Origin: Tolypothrix campylonemoides VB511288
Lineage (GTDB): Bacteria; Cyanobacteriota; Cyanobacteriia; Cyanobacteriales; Nostocaceae
Assembly (NCBI GenBank): GCA_000828075.3
Contig: JXCB02000027.1
Span: 48,897 to 112,896 of the forward strand
DNA: 64,000 bases
Reading direction: 5' to 3'
Below the pieces are notes generated by a model. That model made no database searches. It was not told the DNA's origin and saw nothing but the letters and a program-made list of their open reading frames with translations. Of the stretch, positions 60,911-64,000 are shown piece by piece (within the stretch, counting starts at the first letter, position 1; the number at the start of each line of letters is the position of its first letter). A program made the position numbers and the translations under genes.

Positions 60911-63340
60911 ATGGCAGAAGAACCAACATCTACATTAACCAAAAAAAACGTCTCTGCTGCCAATCGAGCGTTAAAGAACCCTACAAAAGCGACTTCGACG
61001 GTATCGGCACGTCGGTCAAAGCGATTGGCTCACTTGGGTCATCTACTGGCTGGTGTTGCAGCAGTGGGTGCAGCAGTGTTAGCAACTTCTGGTGTGAACT
61101 TGGCTAAATTCATAGAAGCTCAAGCTCAAAGCACATTTTATCTATTACAGGGAGGCGTCGCTGCTCCAAAAGATATCGTGATTCTGGCAATAGATGAACA
61201 GTCCATATCAATAGGTGACCAGTACTATAAAACAGATCCAAAAGAGTATGCTTTCTTTGAACCGCTACAAGCTTTTCCCTTTAAACGTGCTGCATACGCC
61301 CAAGTTATTGAGAAGTTGATCAACGCAGGGGCACGTTCTGTAGCCTTGGATATAGTTTTTGATACACCAAGTAGTTACGGATATGAGGACGATGAAAAGT
61401 TGCGCTCCTCATTACAACGCTATGGAAGCCAAGTGGCTCTGGCTGCACTCTACGAAAATTCTGAAACACCCCAAGGTCCCTTGATGCAATTGACACAGCC
61501 CCAGCAGATGTTTCGCACTGGGTCTGTCGCCATTGGTACTGTAAATTTCCCTCTAGAGGTAGATGGCAAAATTCACAGGTTATCTGGTGAGTTTTCCAAG
61601 CTTGTAGGTGAAGATGCTTTAACGGTGAAAATGCTTTCTTTTGATGAAGCAGTTTTGAGAGCAGCCCAAGTGAATTATCCACCACCAAAGGGCGATCGCA
61701 TACATTTTTACGGACCAGCAGGGACATTTGAGCAAATTCCCTTTTGGTACGTTCTCGATCCGGAAAACTGGAACACTTATTTGGAGCAGGGAAAGTTTAA
61801 GGACAAAATTGTGTTGATTGGTGCAACAGCTAAGACAGGTCAGGGGGATGATTATCATCCAGTTGCAGCAATTAGCAGTTGGTGGCATCCAGAGCGAATG
61901 TCAGGAGTGGAAGTTCACGCCCATGCGATCGCAACTTTAATGGAAAATAAAGCGATCGCGCAAGCAATTCCCAATCCACAAGGGCGCGGTTTATTTGTGC
62001 TTTTTTTAGTGAGTGGATGTGGCGTCATAATTGGCTTAAGAAAAAGAGGTGTGACGAGATTTTTCTTTAGTATCGCTCTTGCCATAAGTTGGGGAGGAAT
62101 CAGCTATTTTACCTTTGTCTACGGTTTGTTAATCTTACCTACAGCTATACCTATGGTAGCGATCGCCACTATCGGGCTGTGTTATCTAGGAACAGAAATG
62201 GCTAGAGAGATTATCAGAAAAAGCCAATTACTCGATGTTTTTCAGAAATATTCCTCTGATCGTGTTGTCCAAGAGATTCTCAGCCAGCAGGATGATCTCA
62301 AAGACTTGATACAGCAAAGGGAGATGGCAATATCAGGAAAAATCTTGGACGCACGCTACAGAATTGTTAAAGTTCTCGGTTCAGGTGGGTTCAGTGAAAC
62401 TTACATTGCTGAAGACACTAAACTTCCCGGGAACCCTTTGTGTGTTGTCAAGCAGCTAAAACCAGCTAATAGTAAACCAGAGCAGTTAGCAGTAGCCAGA
62501 CGTTTATTTACTTCCGAGGCTGAAACACTACAGAAACTAGGAACTCACAAACAGATACCACAGCTTTTAGCTTATTTTGAAGAGGAAGAAGAATTTTATT
62601 TAATTCAAGAATATATAATTGGTCATGCTCTTAGCCAGGAAATGCCGCCAGGTAAACGGCTCGATGAAACAGCAGTCATCGAAACTTTACAGGACTTATT
62701 GCAAACATTGGCATTTGTCCACAACAATAGCGTTATTCACCGGGACATAAAACCCAGCAACATCATAAGACGAGAGTCAGACGGCAAGCTGGTACTCATT
62801 GACTTTGGTGCCGTTAAAGAAGTCACTACACAAGTGGTGGATAATTCAGAGCAAACAGCCTTTACTATTGGGATTGGTACTAGAGGTTATGCACCTAGCG
62901 AGCAGTGCTACGGACGTCCACAATATAGTAGTGATATCTATGCAGTTGGCATGATTGGCATAAAAGCTTTAACTGGCATGGCTCCCCACGAGATAGAAAG
63001 AGATGCTAATGGAGAACTGAAATGGGTTGACAAGGCATACGTGAGCCATTCCTTATCCAACATTCTCAGTAAAATGGTGCGCGAAGACTTCCAACAACGT
63101 TATCAATCTGCATGTGCAGCTCTTCAGGCGTTGCAAGAGTTAGTTGGTGACAACACACAAAGTTTGCCCAAAGACGACTCATCAGTCAATAGTGTTTCTT
63201 CAGAACAGCCAGATATTGCTACTACACCTTGGACAGGAATATCTGAAAACACTGCGCAAACTTCCTCCACATCTATACTGCCAAGTTATTATAAAAATTT
63301 AATCAAAGACCGTAAGAATTTTCCTCCCTCTACAAAGTAG
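60911..63340 (+). CDS. CHASE2-domain transmembrane Ser/Thr kinase
   Basis: The 809 residues begin with a basic cytoplasmic N terminus and a membrane span (HLLAGVAAVGAAVLATSGVN). An extracytoplasmic CHASE2 sensor follows (about 70-350: IVILAIDEQSISIGDQYY, INAGARSVALDIVFDTPSSY, KFKDKIVLIGATAKTGQGDD). Two or three membrane spans (about 358-430) lead to a complete kinase (about 482-745): VLGSGGFSETYIAEDT, CVVKQLKPA, VIHRDIKPSNIIRR, LIDFGAVKE and GTRGYAPSEQCYGRPQYSSD. It should report an external signal by phosphorylating Ser/Thr residues; the ligand and targets are unknown. It looks intact, unlike the headless kinase at 29842, whose kinase part resembles it. Confidence 0.92.
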   Translation: MAEEPTSTLTKKNVSAANRALKNPTKATSTVSARRSKRLAHLGHLLAGVAAVGAAVLATSGVNLAKFIEAQAQSTFYLLQGGVAAPKDIVILAIDEQSISIGDQYYKTDPKEYAFFEPLQAFPFKRAAYAQVIEKLINAGARSVALDIVFDTPSSYGYEDDEKLRSSLQRYGSQVALAALYENSETPQGPLMQLTQPQQMFRTGSVAIGTVNFPLEVDGKIHRLSGEFSKLVGEDALTVKMLSFDEAVLRAAQVNYPPPKGDRIHFYGPAGTFEQIPFWYVLDPENWNTYLEQGKFKDKIVLIGATAKTGQGDDYHPVAAISSWWHPERMSGVEVHAHAIATLMENKAIAQAIPNPQGRGLFVLFLVSGCGVIIGLRKRGVTRFFFSIALAISWGGISYFTFVYGLLILPTAIPMVAIATIGLCYLGTEMAREIIRKSQLLDVFQKYSSDRVVQEILSQQDDLKDLIQQREMAISGKILDARYRIVKVLGSGGFSETYIAEDTKLPGNPLCVVKQLKPANSKPEQLAVARRLFTSEAETLQKLGTHKQIPQLLAYFEEEEEFYLIQEYIIGHALSQEMPPGKRLDETAVIETLQDLLQTLAFVHNNSVIHRDIKPSNIIRRESDGKLVLIDFGAVKEVTTQVVDNSEQTAFTIGIGTRGYAPSEQCYGRPQYSSDIYAVGMIGIKALTGMAPHEIERDANGELKWVDKAYVSHSLSNILSKMVREDFQQRYQSACAALQALQELVGDNTQSLPKDDSSVNSVSSEQPDIATTPWTGISENTAQTSSTSILPSYYKNLIKDRKNFPPSTK

Positions 63341-63624
63341 GGCAAAAATAGGGCGTTGCAAAATTGAAGAAGAACCCAGATTCATATTTTGATTCAGCAA
63401 CGCCCAATTCTGAATTCTGACTCCTGACTCCTAAATTCTTTTTGATAAACACAGATGGATACAGATAAACTATCTGTATTTGTCTGGGTTCAATGCTTTG
63501 TACATCTGCGGTTTCAAATAGCCCATTACCAGATTTTTACAAGAAATCTAATGACCAAATCAGCGAACAGAGGATAAATGACGACTGATAACTATTAACG
63601 GAACTTAATATTACGAAGTTGATT
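63341..63624. other. spacer with dispersed repeat
   Basis: It contains acagatggatacagata (63451-63467), the fourth occurrence of the 'acagatggacacag' family. Otherwise featureless; it separates convergent genes. Confidence 0.5.
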
Positions 63625-64000
63625 TCATGTGCTAGGTATCACCGGAGTTGGCTGTAAAGGTTGACTATTTGTAGCTGGCGCTGATGACGGGTTTGCCGGA
63701 GTAGGTGGTGTCACTGTCGGTGTTGTCACTGTTGGTGTTGTCACTGTCGGTGGTGTCACTGTCGGTGGTGTCACTGTCGGTGGTGTTACTGTCGGTGGTG
63801 ATGGGTTTGCCGGAGTAGGTGGTGCCACTGTTGATATTGGCGGTGTTGTAACTGGTGGTGTTGTAACTGGCGGTGTTGTAACTGGCGGTGTTGTAACTGG
63901 CGGTGTTGTAACTGGCGGTGTTGTAACTGGTGGTGTTGTCACTGGTGGTGTTGTCACTGGCGGTGTTGTCACTGGCGGTGTTGTCACTGGCGGTGTTGTC
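63625..64000 (-). CDS. Pro/Thr/Val-repeat protein, C-terminal part (runs off the window)
   Basis: The visible frame is the end of a larger protein: a run of the five-residue unit TTPPV repeated about ten times, then APPTPANPSPPTVTPPTV and a similar second block, ending LQPTPVIPST. The repeat continues to the window edge, so the 5' end is outside; a GTG inside the repeat is not a true start. Such extended, uncharged PT-rich tails act as wall-spanning stalks or linkers of secreted proteins in cyanobacteria. No globular part is visible, so function is open. Confidence 0.75.
   Translation of the reverse strand, partial: TTPPVTTPPVTTPPVTTPPVTTPPVTTPPVTTPPVTTPPVTTPPVTTPPVTTPPISTVAPPTPANPSPPTVTPPTVTPPTVTPPTVTTPTVTTPTVTPPTPANPSSAPATNSQPLQPTPVIPST

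Noticed and set aside
63700..64000. Regular repeats at the window end considered as CRISPR
   Set aside because: The period is 15 bases, in frame, with no unique spacers; it encodes a TTPPV repeat.

Overview
The window looks like the chromosome of a filamentous, probably heterocyst-forming cyanobacterium (order Nostocales). The octamer GCGATCGC (HIP1) recurs throughout. It carries psbZ, nblA, a desC-desA-desB desaturase cluster, the ferredoxin-dependent divinyl chlorophyllide reductase bciB, several Ser/Thr kinases (one with CHASE2), and many heptanucleotide tandem repeats and GC-rich palindromic interspersed repeats. No rRNA, CRISPR array or prophage was seen; one tRNA (Gly-GCC) is present. 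Base composition and coding style are fairly uniform, with AT-rich gaps.

Layout. 1-5.3 kb: the 5' part of rsmB, a neutral invertase, a decayed gene of unknown family, and an intact-looking IS630-type element whose transposase needs a -1 frameshift. 5.7-12.3 kb: a GNAT enzyme, a PspA-fragment/WD40/J-domain locus split by a frame change, bciB, a Tat-exported PhoX-like phosphatase and a membrane-anchored TAXI-type binding protein with a duplicated cytoplasmic coiled coil. 12.4-20.9 kb: a PLP enzyme of the aluminium-resistance family, desC, desA, desB, a proA-like gene coupled to a zinc-ribbon membrane protein, tRNA-Gly, ribH and psbZ. 21-29.5 kb: a DHH-CBS-CCA nucleotidyltransferase, two seven-bladed FG-GAP/VCBS genes produced by a 1.76-kb tandem duplication that also copied pieces of both flanking genes, an ABC-F ATPase and a DUF433/DUF5615 toxin-antitoxin-like pair. 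29.8-38.5 kb: a two-gene signalling or conflict-type operon (headless kinase fused to a CHAT-protein-type N-terminal domain, plus a membrane DUF1822-like protein), an ABC1 kinase, a PP2C phosphatase, nblA and a Ser/Thr kinase. 38.7-51.3 kb: a MocR regulator divergent from two GNATs and a PNPOx-like flavoprotein, then recQ, an S9 peptidase, pheS, surE, a metallo-beta-lactamase protein, ribF and moxR. 51.3-64 kb: small ORFs, a run of short-chain dehydrogenases with a catalase-like protein (the last SDR broken by repeat insertions), leuA, a NYN protein, a repeat-rich gap, a CHASE2 kinase and the end of a Pro/Thr-repeat protein.

The most unusual items are two. First, an about 110-nt element occurs twice in the same orientation: once as the leader of psbZ, once at the 3' end of moxR. 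Its three helices show compensatory changes between the copies, so it may be an undescribed structured RNA. Second, the operon at 29.8-32.3 kb pairs a kinase that has lost its glycine loop and ATP-anchoring lysine with a membrane protein built from conflict-system-type modules.
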